The notes: generated by a model not told the origin, from the sequence alone. A stretch of DNA of 64,000 nucleotides from Vibrio sp. 99-70-13A1 (GCF_013114625.1 NZ_VTXD01000031.1:1-64000); one strand, 5' to 3'; counted from the first letter of the stretch, positions 18,688 to 27,571 are shown. Made by a program: numbers and translations.

Positions 18688-18710
18688 TTGAAACAAACGT
18701 TTGGTTTCAA
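18688..18710. promoter_or_regulatory. Candidate PsrA operator (nested palindrome)
   Basis: Seven-base arms TTGAAAC (18688-18694) and GTTTCAA (18704-18710) enclose the perfect palindrome CAAACGTTTG (18694-18703). The segment GAAACAAACGTTTG fits the Pseudomonas PsrA consensus G/C-AAAC-N2-4-GTTTG/C. It lies 333 bp from the tolC-like start and about 470 bp from psrA, farther than usual. It could serve the divergent operon or the putative minus-strand RNA. Confidence 0.5.
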
Positions 18711-18845
18711 TGGTTATTGCATTGCTGTCTCATTGTTGAGACTGAGTTTTACGTGTGTGGAGGCTATTTTTGAAATGTAGGTGCTGGGTTTTATATGAAT
18801 AGTAGAAGACCAGTTTTTAAGTGTTTTTTATGAGGAGGGGGACGT

Positions 18846-18876
18846 AAAAAAAAGCCCAAACCAAAACGGTTTGGGC
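18846..18876 (-). terminator. Orphan intrinsic terminator, minus strand
   Basis: GCCCAAACC (18854-18862) pairs with GGTTTGGGC (18868-18876); on the minus strand it runs into eight U residues. No gene lies immediately to its right on that strand, so it should end a non-coding transcript starting between about 18900 and 19130. Confidence 0.85.
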
Positions 18877-19081
18877 GGATACAAATATAGGAGTTAATAA
18901 GGAAAAAGCAGTAAATAAAAAACAGATAGAAACAAGTTTGACGACCTGTAAAACCTCTAAATACTCTGTTTTCTATACTAAGTATGACCTACCATTCTGT
19001 ATTCAGTTCCATTAAAAATATTATTTTTTAAAACTTTCCAGCAATTCTTTTTAATTCATAAGGTTGAGAAACCTAATTTCC

Positions 19082-19098
19082 AACTGGTTGGACCAATC
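19082..19098. promoter_or_regulatory. Candidate FadR box upstream of psrA
   Basis: AACTGGTTGGACCAATC has the FadR core TGGTNNGACCA in full and fits the E. coli consensus closely. It lies 83 bp upstream of the psrA start, a position compatible with repression of the psrA-fadE transcript by acyl-CoA-responsive FadR. Confidence 0.6.
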
Positions 19099-19180
19099 TT
19101 TCAAAGTGTGATGTTGCTTGCTTGTTAATTAAATGTTTCGTGCGTATATTTCAAACAGTTGTTTAATACGAGTGATTAGA

Positions 19181-19810
19181 ATGGCACCAAGAAGTAATAC
19201 TAAAGAAAAAATCTTAGATGTTGCAGAGGCTTTGTTTGCAGAACATGGCTTTAACGACACTTCGCTAAGAACAATCACGAGTAAAGCGAACGTAAATTTA
19301 GCATCAGTGAATTACCACTTTGGCGATAAAAAGACACTAGTTCGTGCTGTATTAGATCGGTATTTAGAGGCTTTTATGCCCGCATTGCATGATGCATTGA
19401 TTACTTTGAATCTAAATGAAACCTACACAATGGAAGATGTGTTTGAATCTTTGCGCATGCCTTTGAGGTCATTGAATGACGTAAGACCAAACGGGACAAG
19501 TCGATTCATGTTGTTGATTGGGCGTGGTTATACCGATGTTCAAGGTCACTTACGTTGGTTCATTACGACTCGCTACAGTGAAGTACTCACTCTATTTACC
19601 GATTCAACGTTAAAGGCAAACCCAAACTTAACGCCTGAGCTTTTATTTTGGAGACTCCATTTTACGTTAGGTACTTGTGTTTTCACCATGGCTTCAAGTC
19701 AAGCTTTAGCAGAAATTGCAGAGAATGATCACGGGAAACAAGTGGACGCCAAAGCTGTGGTTGATCTACTCATTCCATATTTGTCGGCTGGCATGTCGGC
19801 AGGTGAATAA
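19181..19810 (+). CDS. psrA: TetR-family fatty-acid regulator, PsrA-like
   Basis: DNA-binding repressor of 209 residues. The N-terminal TetR helix-turn-helix covers about 5-50 (KEKILDVAEALFAEHGFNDTSLRTITSKANVNLASVNYHF-type pattern). A larger C-terminal ligand domain follows, as in PsrA regulators that sense long-chain fatty acids and control beta-oxidation. The frame opens at 19133, but the ATG at 19181 gives the family start MAPRSNTKEKILD. It is directly followed by fadE on the same strand with 81 bp between. A FadR-type box precedes it, so this regulator is probably itself inside the FadR regulon. The symbol is given by family and context. Confidence 0.8.
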   Translation: MAPRSNTKEKILDVAEALFAEHGFNDTSLRTITSKANVNLASVNYHFGDKKTLVRAVLDRYLEAFMPALHDALITLNLNETYTMEDVFESLRMPLRSLNDVRPNGTSRFMLLIGRGYTDVQGHLRWFITTRYSEVLTLFTDSTLKANPNLTPELLFWRLHFTLGTCVFTMASSQALAEIAENDHGKQVDAKAVVDLLIPYLSAGMSAGE

Positions 19811-19891
19811 AATTAGTAATTAGAAAAAACCGAATAATTAGAATAAATAAAAAATAATCACACCAAAATAGTGAACAAAAGGATCTGAACT

Positions 19892-22174
19892 ATGAGCTCT
19901 CTAAGACAAAAATATGTAAGTGACCCAGCTTTTAAATTCTTCAAAAAAGTACTGCCACCACTTTCCAGTACTGAGAAAGAAGCAATGGAAGCGGGTAGCG
20001 TATGGTGGGATGGAGAGCTGTTTTCAGGAAAGCCTGATTTTAAAAAGCTCCATCACTATCCCAAGCCTCAATTAACCAGTGAAGAGCAGTCTTTCATTGA
20101 TAATGAACTTGAAACTCTTCTGGCTATGCTGGATGACCATAAGATCGTAAAGGAAGATCGCGATCTTCCTGAAGAAGTTTGGTCATTCCTGCGTAAAGAG
20201 CGCTTTTTCTCACTGATTATTTCTAAGGAATTTGGTGGTAGAAACTTCTCTTCTTTAGCTAACTCAACAATCGTAACTAAAATTGCGACTCGCAGTATTA
20301 GCACTGCTGTGAGCGTAATGGTGCCTAACTCGTTAGGTCCAGGTGAATTGCTTTCTCACTACGGCACACAAGAACAAAAAGACTATTGGTTACCACGTTT
20401 GGCTGATGGTACCGAAATTCCTTGTTTCGCATTAACTGGACCTGAAGCGGGTTCAGATGCTGGTGGTATTCCAGATGTTGGAACGGTTTGTATGGGCATG
20501 CATGAAGGCAAAGAAGTCCTTGGTATTAAGCTTAACTGGAACAAGCGATACATTACTTTAGCACCCGTCGCTACTGTGTTGGGACTAGCATTTAAACTTC
20601 ATGATCCGGAAAAGCTACTGGGTGATAAGGAAGATGTAGGAATTACTTGTGCACTTATTCCAGCTGATCACGAAGGTGTTGTGATTGGCGAAAGACATGA
20701 TCCACTTGGTCTTGCATTTATGAATGGACCAACTCGAGGTCATGATGTGTTTATTCCGATGGAGTGGCTAATTGGTGGTGCAGACTATGCCGGTAAAGGT
20801 TGGCGTATGTTGGTTGAATGTCTTTCCGCGGGGCGTGGTATCTCGTTACCAGCACTAGGTACAGCGATGGGGCATTTAACTGCGCGTACAACGGGTGCTT
20901 ATGCATATGTGCGTAAACAATTTGGAATGTCTATTGGTAAGTTTGAAGGCGTAGCAGAAAGCCTTGGTCGAATTGGTGGTCTTACGTATTTACTAGAAGC
21001 TACTCGAACCTTAACGACGACATCATTAGATATGAAAGAGAAGCCGGGAATTGTTACGGCTATCGCTAAATATCATATGACAGAAATGGCGCGTACGATA
21101 TTAAACGATTCCATGGACATCCACTCAGGTCGCGCTATTCAAGATGGACCGATGAACTACCTTGTTGCGCCATACCTTGGCATTCCAGTCGCGATTACAG
21201 TAGAAGGTGCAAATATCCTTACTCGTAATTTGATGATCTTCGGTCAGGGTGCAACTCGTTGCCATCCATATGTTTTAAAAGAAATGGAAGCGGCTGCTAA
21301 TCCAGATGAGAAGCAAGGCGCGAAAGAGTTTGATGAGCTTTTGTTTAAACATATTGGTCATGCTACGAAAAATACATTTGGCGCATTTGGTGCTGCATTA
21401 ACAGGTTCTCGCTTTATTAAAGCTGACATGAGTGGACCAACTAAGCACTATTACCAAGATTTAACTCGATTGAGCCGAGCGTTAGCCGTGAGTGCCGATT
21501 TCGCAATGTTGAGCCTTGGTGGTGAACTGAAACGTAAAGAACTTATCTCTGCTCGTTTAGGTGATGGTCTTAGCTATCTATACATGGCTTCTGCGGCTCT
21601 TAAGAAATATGAAGATGAAGGTCGCCAGCAGTCTGACTTAAACTATGTACATTATGCGGTTCAACATTGTTTCTATCATGCGGCTAAGTCTTTACAAGAA
21701 GCGTACAGAAACTTCCCAAGTAAGTTAGTTGGTCGTACATTAAAAGCGCTTATCTTCCCACTAGGGAATAAGTTTGAACAACCAAATGATGATCTTACGG
21801 TTGCACTGGCAGAAAGCTTAATGACTCCAGGGGCTCATCGTGAGCGTCTAACTCATCTTTGTTACATTGGTAAGGAAGAAGACGATAGTGTAGGTCTAAT
21901 GGAAGAAGCCTTTAACGCAATGTATAACGTGAAAGGGCTTGAAAGAAAGCTAGTACGAGCAGCGAAAGAAGGGAAAGTGGCGAGAAAAGGGCTACTTGCC
22001 GATAAACTTGCTCAAGCATTGGAAGCCGATGTGCTAACTCAGGCTGAAGTAGACCAGATAGTTGCAGCGGATAAGTTGAGATATACCGCTATCCAAGTGG
22101 ATCACTTTAGCCATGACTTTAGTGAAACGCTGACGAGAAAAGAGCTTAAACCAAAGCTGAATAGCGTCGCTTAG
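19892..22174 (+). CDS. fadE: Acyl-CoA dehydrogenase FadE
   Basis: FAD-dependent enzyme of 760 residues (E. coli FadE is 814). It catalyses the first oxidation of beta-oxidation, acyl-CoA to trans-2-enoyl-CoA. The acyl-CoA dehydrogenase core lies in about 80-480, with LTGPEAGSDAGG in the middle domain and a GRGISLPALGTA stretch. A C-terminal DUF1974-type domain specific to FadE follows. The ATG at 19892 follows AAGGATCTGAACT. It lies downstream of psrA and upstream of fabV, with a terminator after it. Regulation by FadR and PsrA is inferred from the sites upstream of psrA. Confidence 0.95.
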   Translation: MSSLRQKYVSDPAFKFFKKVLPPLSSTEKEAMEAGSVWWDGELFSGKPDFKKLHHYPKPQLTSEEQSFIDNELETLLAMLDDHKIVKEDRDLPEEVWSFLRKERFFSLIISKEFGGRNFSSLANSTIVTKIATRSISTAVSVMVPNSLGPGELLSHYGTQEQKDYWLPRLADGTEIPCFALTGPEAGSDAGGIPDVGTVCMGMHEGKEVLGIKLNWNKRYITLAPVATVLGLAFKLHDPEKLLGDKEDVGITCALIPADHEGVVIGERHDPLGLAFMNGPTRGHDVFIPMEWLIGGADYAGKGWRMLVECLSAGRGISLPALGTAMGHLTARTTGAYAYVRKQFGMSIGKFEGVAESLGRIGGLTYLLEATRTLTTTSLDMKEKPGIVTAIAKYHMTEMARTILNDSMDIHSGRAIQDGPMNYLVAPYLGIPVAITVEGANILTRNLMIFGQGATRCHPYVLKEMEAAANPDEKQGAKEFDELLFKHIGHATKNTFGAFGAALTGSRFIKADMSGPTKHYYQDLTRLSRALAVSADFAMLSLGGELKRKELISARLGDGLSYLYMASAALKKYEDEGRQQSDLNYVHYAVQHCFYHAAKSLQEAYRNFPSKLVGRTLKALIFPLGNKFEQPNDDLTVALAESLMTPGAHRERLTHLCYIGKEEDDSVGLMEEAFNAMYNVKGLERKLVRAAKEGKVARKGLLADKLAQALEADVLTQAEVDQIVAADKLRYTAIQVDHFSHDFSETLTRKELKPKLNSVA

Positions 22175-22252
22175 TCACTTATAAACGGCTTAATTCGAGA
22201 AAGGTTAATACCTGTCTTTCAAATCTTGGCTGTTTAATCGATAAATAAACTT

Positions 22253-22280
22253 AAAGGCTCCTATTGAGGAGTCTTTTCAT
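22253..22280 (+). terminator. fadE terminator
   Basis: AAAGGCTCC (22253-22261) pairs with GGAGTCTTT (one G-U pair) and is followed by T-rich sequence, separating fadE from fabV. Confidence 0.75.
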
Positions 22281-22427
22281 TTTTTATTGAGAGTAATTCT
22301 CTTTTTAAAGGGGAAATTACCTGATAGTGCTCCAACCACTTGCATTTTCACGACAAATTTAAAGAAATTAGATGCCTTTCGCTTACGAAACTTTTATCCT
22401 ACGGAAGATTTTTTAAGGAAGTTGAAT

Positions 22428-23630
22428 ATGATCATCAAACCTCGAATTCGCGGATTCATCTGTACTACAACACACCCTGTTGGTTGTGAAGCGAACGTAA
22501 AAGAACAAATTGCTTACACTAAAGCTCAAGGTCCAATTGCTAACGCACCTAAGCGCGTGCTTGTTGTTGGTTCTTCAAGTGGCTACGGCTTGTCTTCTCG
22601 TATTGCGGCTGCATTTGGTGGCGGTGCTTCGACTATCGGTGTCTTCTTTGAAAAAGCGGGTACTGAGAAAAAACCTGGCACAGCTGGTTTTTACAACTCA
22701 GCAGCTTTCGATAAGCTAGCTAAAGAAGAAGGTCTATATTCAAAGAGCTTGAATGGTGATGCTTTCTCAAATGAAGCTAAACAAAAGACTATTGATCTGA
22801 TTAAAGAAGATCTTGGTCAAATTGATATGGTTGTGTACTCACTGGCGTCTCCAGTGCGTAAAATGCCAGAGACTGGCGAAGTGATTCGTTCAGCTCTTAA
22901 GCCTATCGGTGAGACTTACACATCTACAGCTGTAGATACAAACAAAGATGCGATCATTGAAGCAAGCGTTGAGCCTGCTACTCAAGAAGAAATTAATGAC
23001 ACTGTTACAGTAATGGGCGGTGAAGATTGGGAACTTTGGATCAATGCGCTTTCTGAAGCGGGTGTATTAGCTGACGGTTGTAAGACTGTTGCTTACAGCT
23101 ACATTGGTACTGAGCTTACATGGCCAATCTACTGGGATGGCGCTTTAGGTAAAGCGAAAATGGATTTAGACCGTGCAGCAACGGCTCTAAACAACCAATT
23201 AAGCCAAACTGGTGGTTTAGCAAATGTTGCTGTTCTTAAATCAGTTGTGACTCAAGCAAGCTCGGCAATTCCTGTTATGCCTCTTTACATCGCAATGGTA
23301 TTCAAGAAAATGCGTGAAGAAGGCATTCACGAGGGCTGTATGGAACAAATCTTCCGTATGTTCAGCCAACGCTTGTACAAAGAAGATGGCAGCGCAGCAG
23401 AAGTTGATGAAGTGAACCGTCTACGTCTAGATGACCTAGAGCTACGTGATGATATTCAAGATCACTGCCGTAACTTATGGCCTCAAATCACAACTGAAAA
23501 CCTGAAAGAACTCACGGATTACGTTGAGTATAAAGAAGAGTTCTTGAAACTGTTTGGTTTCGGTGTTGAAGGTGTTGATTACGAAGCGGACGTTGAAACT
23601 CTAGTTGAGTTTGATGTAGCGGATATCTAA
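22428..23630 (+). CDS. fabV: Trans-2-enoyl-ACP reductase FabV
   Basis: NADH-dependent enoyl-ACP reductase of 400 residues, the SDR-like type first found in Vibrio cholerae, performing the last step of each fatty-acid elongation cycle. It starts MIIKPRIRGFICTTTHPVGC as the family does. The nucleotide-binding loop GSSSGYGLSSRIAAAFGGGA is visible, and so is the signature Tyr-X8-Lys (Y, WDGALGKA, K). The frame opens at 22287, but the ATG at 22428 follows AAGGAA and gives the usual length. FabV enzymes resist triclosan. Placement directly after fadE pairs synthesis with degradation. Confidence 0.96.
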   Translation: MIIKPRIRGFICTTTHPVGCEANVKEQIAYTKAQGPIANAPKRVLVVGSSSGYGLSSRIAAAFGGGASTIGVFFEKAGTEKKPGTAGFYNSAAFDKLAKEEGLYSKSLNGDAFSNEAKQKTIDLIKEDLGQIDMVVYSLASPVRKMPETGEVIRSALKPIGETYTSTAVDTNKDAIIEASVEPATQEEINDTVTVMGGEDWELWINALSEAGVLADGCKTVAYSYIGTELTWPIYWDGALGKAKMDLDRAATALNNQLSQTGGLANVAVLKSVVTQASSAIPVMPLYIAMVFKKMREEGIHEGCMEQIFRMFSQRLYKEDGSAAEVDEVNRLRLDDLELRDDIQDHCRNLWPQITTENLKELTDYVEYKEEFLKLFGFGVEGVDYEADVETLVEFDVADI

Positions 23631-23652
23631 ACCAGTTTATCTTAAAGGTATT

Positions 23653-23685
23653 AAAAGAGGCGCTCATTTAGCGCCTCTTTTTTAT
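23653..23685. terminator. fabV terminator, bidirectional
   Basis: A perfect 12-bp stem (AAAAGAGGCGCT at 23653-23664 with its complement at 23670-23681) is flanked by A and T runs. It lies between convergent fabV and ybjL. Confidence 0.93.
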
Positions 23686-23705
23686 TTGTAGCTTTGATAA
23701 TCGAG

Positions 23706-23737
23706 CAGTTAATCAGTTAATCAGTTAATCAGTTAAT
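23706..23737. repeat. Four tandem copies of 8-bp CAGTTAAT overlapping a stop codon
   Basis: Four perfect direct copies run from 23706 to 23737. The last copy contains the final Asn codon and TGA stop of ybjL (minus strand). Extra copies downstream would not change the protein. Confidence 0.92.
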
Positions 23738-25411
23738 GATTATGATAAACGTACCCGCAAGGGTCATTAATATATTGGCTATAGCATAAGTACCGGCATA
23801 ACCTAGTGCTGGAATCGTTGACTTAGCGTAGTCGTTTACAATGTCCATTGCAGGGGCGCAGGTTCTTGCTCCGATAATCGCACCAAATAAGAGTGCACGG
23901 TTCATTTTTAGAATATAGGCACCAACTAAATAAGCGAAGATTACAGGTACCACACTGACCACTAGAGCAATGCCTAGTACCTGAGGACCTACTTGAGTCA
24001 GGTGCTCAAAAATTTTCCCACCGGCGCTTAGTCCAATTCCGACCATGAAGAACATCAAGCCAAGGTCTTTCACCATATTCAATGCACCCTGAGGTACATA
24101 ACCGAAAGTAGGGTGGTTCGCTCTGAGGAAGCCTAAAGTGATCCCTGAAAGTAGTAGCCCGACAGCGTTGCCTAGCCCAAAAGAAACTTGACCAAATGTC
24201 ATAGTGATCAGACCAAATAAAATACCTAGAATGAAAAAGCTACAAAACGCCATAAGGTCAGCCATTTGGCTATGAATCGAAATGAAACCAATTTTTTCAG
24301 CTAAGCCATGAACTCGGCTTTTTTCACCACTAACTTGTAGAACGTCACCTTTAGCTAGAACGATATTCAGGTCCATCGGCATTTCAATTTGAGCGCGTAC
24401 TACTCGGTTTAAGAAACAGCCATATTCCGACATGTTTAGGTCTGATAAACGCTTGCCTGCAATGTTGTCACTTTTAACGACAATTTCTTCTTCGACAATG
24501 CGTAAATCAAGTAGGTTACGGTCGAAGACTTCTTTTCCGTTTCTAAAGCTAGGATCAAGTCGAGCGTGGCTATCAGGGAAACCAACCAACGCAATTTCAT
24601 CACCTTCTTGCAAAATAGCGTCACCATCAGGGTGGGCTAGAATACCGTTTCTACGAATTCGCTCAATGTAGCAACCTGTTTGACGATAAATACCTAGTTC
24701 ACGCAGGTTCTTACCATCAGTCCATGAAATCAGTTCTTGTCCGACTCGATAGGCTCTAATGATAGGAAGATAAACTTTACGCTGCCCTGAAGTACCAAGC
24801 CCACGTTCTTGTGCAATTTGTTCTGCAGAATCGTGAAGGTTTACTTTCTGTAGTTTTGGGATAAGACGAGCAAACATAATCATGCTAATTAAGCCGACTA
24901 GGTAAGCCATGGCGTAACCAACCGAAAGGTTCTCAATCACTAGTCCTAAATCCATATTTCTAGGGACTTCGGCTAAACCAGAGTTTAAGGCGTCTTGAGC
25001 ACCCACCAGAATAGGTGTCGCGGTTAAAGCTCCTGCCATCATGCCTGCGGAGAGACCATAATCTAAACCAAGGTAGTGGCTACTGAAATAGGTGAGAGCC
25101 AACGCCGTAGAAAGAACCACTAAACTCAATATGAGATAGTGCTTACCATCTCTAAAAAAGATACCAAAGAAGTTAGGACCAGCTTCTATCCCTACACAAT
25201 AGATAAAGAGCATAAAGCCAATGGTTAAAGCATCGGCATTAAAAGAAAAGCCTAAGTGCCCCATAACGAGTGATGTAATAAGAACACCAATTGAGTTACC
25301 AAGCTGTAAACTGCCAAAGCGAATTTTACCAATGGCAAGCCCTATCGCTAAGACAACAAAAATGAGAAGGATGGGGTTTTGTTCAAGCAAATAAACGACG
25401 TCGATATTCAC
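23729..25411 (-). CDS. ybjL: YbjL-type AspT/AAE-family transporter
   Basis: Inner-membrane protein of 560 residues, very close to E. coli YbjL (561) along its length. Five or six helices lie in about 10-190, followed by two RCK_C (TrkA-C) cytoplasmic domains at about 205-375. One ends LQEGDEIALVGFPDSHARLDPSF and the other VLAKGDVLQVSGEK. A second helix block occupies about 385-560. The family includes the aspartate-alanine exchanger AspT; E. coli YbjL has been linked to glutamate export. It starts with GTG at 25411. In enterics it also lies near grxA. Confidence 0.92.
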   Translation of the reverse strand: MNIDVVYLLEQNPILLIFVVLAIGLAIGKIRFGSLQLGNSIGVLITSLVMGHLGFSFNADALTIGFMLFIYCVGIEAGPNFFGIFFRDGKHYLILSLVVLSTALALTYFSSHYLGLDYGLSAGMMAGALTATPILVGAQDALNSGLAEVPRNMDLGLVIENLSVGYAMAYLVGLISMIMFARLIPKLQKVNLHDSAEQIAQERGLGTSGQRKVYLPIIRAYRVGQELISWTDGKNLRELGIYRQTGCYIERIRRNGILAHPDGDAILQEGDEIALVGFPDSHARLDPSFRNGKEVFDRNLLDLRIVEEEIVVKSDNIAGKRLSDLNMSEYGCFLNRVVRAQIEMPMDLNIVLAKGDVLQVSGEKSRVHGLAEKIGFISIHSQMADLMAFCSFFILGILFGLITMTFGQVSFGLGNAVGLLLSGITLGFLRANHPTFGYVPQGALNMVKDLGLMFFMVGIGLSAGGKIFEHLTQVGPQVLGIALVVSVVPVIFAYLVGAYILKMNRALLFGAIIGARTCAPAMDIVNDYAKSTIPALGYAGTYAIANILMTLAGTFIIIIN

Positions 25412-25533
25412 AACAGCGGCTCAATTTAATCTGAGAAAGTAGAAAGGATGAGTGGTGAATTGTATCGGAATATTTCGAAAAGATAAGTGTTATTTCGATA
25501 TTTTACTTTGAATTAACTTTTATCATTTGTACT

Positions 25534-25568
25534 TAAAAAAACAGCCCGCATTTACTAATGCAGGCTGT
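25534..25568 (-). terminator. grxA terminator
   Basis: ACAGCC and GCATT on one arm pair with AATGC and GGCTGT on the other (single mismatch). The U run on the minus strand comes from the A-tract at 25535-25541. It separates grxA from ybjL. Confidence 0.85.
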
Positions 25569-25614
25569 AAGAAATACATTTAAATCTAGCTCAATCAAAT
25601 GAGCCAAATTGGGC

Positions 25615-25878
25615 TTAATCAAAAAGACCTAGGTTTTCTTTTGCGTAAGCTTCAAATTCATCACAGCCACCAATGTGGTCTTGGTCGATGAAGATTTGTG
25701 GCACTGTTTCAACTGGCTTACCAACTGTTTTTTCTAGGTCAGCTTTGCTGATGCCTTCTGCGTGGATATCTACATAGCGGTAGTTGAAATCATCACGTTT
25801 TGCTTTAAGAGTTTCAGCATGCTCTTTCGCACGAACACAGAATGGGCAAGCAGGACGACCAAAGATAACTACAAACAT
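25615..25878 (-). CDS. grxA: Glutaredoxin 1
   Basis: Cytoplasmic glutathione-dependent dithiol oxidoreductase of 87 residues (E. coli Grx1 has 85). It has the active site CPFC near residues 11-14, and the glutathione-binding TVPQIFID and GGCDEF segments. It reduces ribonucleotide reductase and disulfides such as those in OxyR. The ATG at 25878 is preceded by TAGGAG and matches the family start MFVVIFGRPACPFC; a 12-codon longer frame has no such support. An OxyR-type palindrome lies 127 bp upstream of the start. Confidence 0.95.
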   Translation of the reverse strand: MFVVIFGRPACPFCVRAKEHAETLKAKRDDFNYRYVDIHAEGISKADLEKTVGKPVETVPQIFIDQDHIGGCDEFEAYAKENLGLFD

Positions 25879-26311
25879 TTCATTTCTCCTAAATACGGGA
25901 TGAGGCGCCAACAAATATTCTTCATGAATATGGCCTAATAATTCTTGAAACTAACTATGCCTTAATGCATTCGGGAAATAAAGGCGGAATTGCCTCTTAA
26001 TGTAATAGGTAAAACCTATCAGATTAAATTGTAACCATAGCGTGGATTAATCGTTTCGAATTATTTGAGAAGCTAAAGAAGACAACGATAATGTTATTAG
26101 GACGACTTAACAGAGCATTGTGAGGTAACACTAAGATTCAGTAATAAGTAGGCACTTTTATGTCACAAGTTGCACCGAGTCAAAACATCAAATGGAAGTT
26201 GATGCCATGTTTGAATGTAGTATTAAGTTTGAGGTGAGTAGCCTCGATTTTCAGTTGTATCAGCAGAGTCAGTGGTATCGTTTGTTCTGTAGAGTAAAGG
26301 GAGAGGCTCCA
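25879..26311. other. Divergent control region between grxA and alcohol dehydrogenase gene
   Basis: About 430 bp without a credible gene. It contains the OxyR-type element at 26005-26019 and an ATATTC/GAATAT inverted repeat near 25915-25931. An in-frame extension of the dehydrogenase to 26192 exists but lacks a ribosome-binding site and homology. Confidence 0.6.
26005..26019. promoter_or_regulatory. Candidate OxyR box
   Basis: ATAGGTAAAACCTAT matches the OxyR half-element ATAG-N-T-NNN-A-N-CTAT at every fixed position. The second half-element expected 7 bp further is not conserved. grxA is a classical OxyR target in E. coli, and the site lies upstream of it. Confidence 0.55.
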
Positions 26312-27571
26312 ATGTTTCAATTCATGACATCGACAAGGATTATATTTGGTGAGGGTGCACTTGCTTCATCGCTCTCTGTAATCAATCAATATGGTTATAG
26401 TGTTTTGCTTGTAACAGGCAATACATATACAAGAGCTTTACCCATTATTAATCACCTTGAATCCCAGAGCATGCGTTATCAGCATATGGCAGTCACAGGT
26501 GAGCCCAATATAAAAATGGTCGAAGAGGCCGCATTATCTGCTAGGCGTTTTAAACCCGATATGGTGATAGCCATTGGAGGAGGGAGTGCTATTGATTTAG
26601 GTAAGGCACTAGCTGCGGTTATTCCCAATCAAGGTGATCTCTATGATTATGTTGAAGTAGTGGGGCGTAATGTACCTTTAAAAACAAAACCACTGCCTTT
26701 CATTGCAATCCCTACAACGGCAAGTACTGGCGCTGAAGTGACTAAAAATGCAGTCCTTAAATCTGGTCAAGATCAGGTGAAAATCAGTTTACGCAGCCCT
26801 GATATGCTAGCCGACGTTGCGATCGTTGATCCAACGTTAACGTATAAGACCGATCTGTATACATCAGGTAGAGGAGCAATGGACGCTTTTACGCATTTGA
26901 TGGAAGCGTATGTTTGTGGTGAGCCTAACTCGTTAACTGACATGATTTGTGAAGAAGGACTAAGACGCTTAAGCAACTCGGTATTAGCGGCTTGTATAGA
27001 TGACGATAAAAAGGCTCGATCAGATATATCCTTTGCTGCAATGCTTGGTGGGATGGCGATTACTAATGCAAAATTAGGAGCCGCGCATGGATTGGCTTCT
27101 GCATTGGGAGGAAAACTCAATGCGCCCCATAGCGTAATTACCGCAAGATTGGCACCACTTGTCATGCAGGAGAACATGGATGTTGCAATGGAGTCCAAGA
27201 GAGTGGATATACTAGCTCGATACGAAAGAATTGCACAAATTGTCACTGGTGATATGGATGCGAAGCCTGACGATGGAGTCGTGTGGATACTCCAGATCCT
27301 GAATAAATTATCAATACCTTCGTTGTGCGCGTTTAAATTCAATGAAGTGAATCAACAGGAAGTTGTGAATGATGCTCTTAAATCAGTGGCAATAAAAGGT
27401 AACCCACTGCCATTAAACGAAGAAAGGCTCTTCCATATTCTTTCTCAAGTTGGTGCCGATTTACCTGGATTACACGCCCAAGATGAAGCAATAGAACCTC
27501 ACTTATCTATTATTAATTCTTATGCATCGGAGAATAGTGTGGCTGAAAAAGGTAACAGTTGGACAATCTAG
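26312..27571 (+). CDS. Iron-containing (group III) alcohol dehydrogenase
   Basis: NAD(P)-dependent dehydrogenase of 419 residues. The N-terminal dinucleotide domain has IAIGGGSAIDLGKALA. The metal-binding C-terminal half carries an Asp (in VDPTLT), His residues in AFTHLMEAY and AAHGLASALGG, and a further His in NAPHSV. The ATG at 26312 follows GGGAGAGG. The family converts small alcohols and aldehydes; this sequence does not identify the substrate. It is monocistronic, convergent with hexR across a shared terminator. Confidence 0.88.
   Translation: MFQFMTSTRIIFGEGALASSLSVINQYGYSVLLVTGNTYTRALPIINHLESQSMRYQHMAVTGEPNIKMVEEAALSARRFKPDMVIAIGGGSAIDLGKALAAVIPNQGDLYDYVEVVGRNVPLKTKPLPFIAIPTTASTGAEVTKNAVLKSGQDQVKISLRSPDMLADVAIVDPTLTYKTDLYTSGRGAMDAFTHLMEAYVCGEPNSLTDMICEEGLRRLSNSVLAACIDDDKKARSDISFAAMLGGMAITNAKLGAAHGLASALGGKLNAPHSVITARLAPLVMQENMDVAMESKRVDILARYERIAQIVTGDMDAKPDDGVVWILQILNKLSIPSLCAFKFNEVNQQEVVNDALKSVAIKGNPLPLNEERLFHILSQVGADLPGLHAQDEAIEPHLSIINSYASENSVAEKGNSWTI

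Larger units (their letters stand above)
18356..19180. other. Long intergenic region between tolC-like gene and psrA
   Basis: About 825 bp with no protein gene. It holds a nested palindrome fitting a PsrA operator (18688-18710), an intrinsic terminator pointing left (18846-18876), and a FadR-type box (19082-19098). The terminator has no annotated gene feeding it, which points to a small RNA or attenuated leader on the minus strand. Confidence 0.7.

Noticed and set aside
26773..27342. 189-codon antisense frame in the alcohol dehydrogenase gene
   Set aside because: Shadow of a well-supported gene, with composition typical of reverse-strand noise; the same holds for antisense frames in the dicarboxylate transporter gene (51303-51854, 52077-52583).
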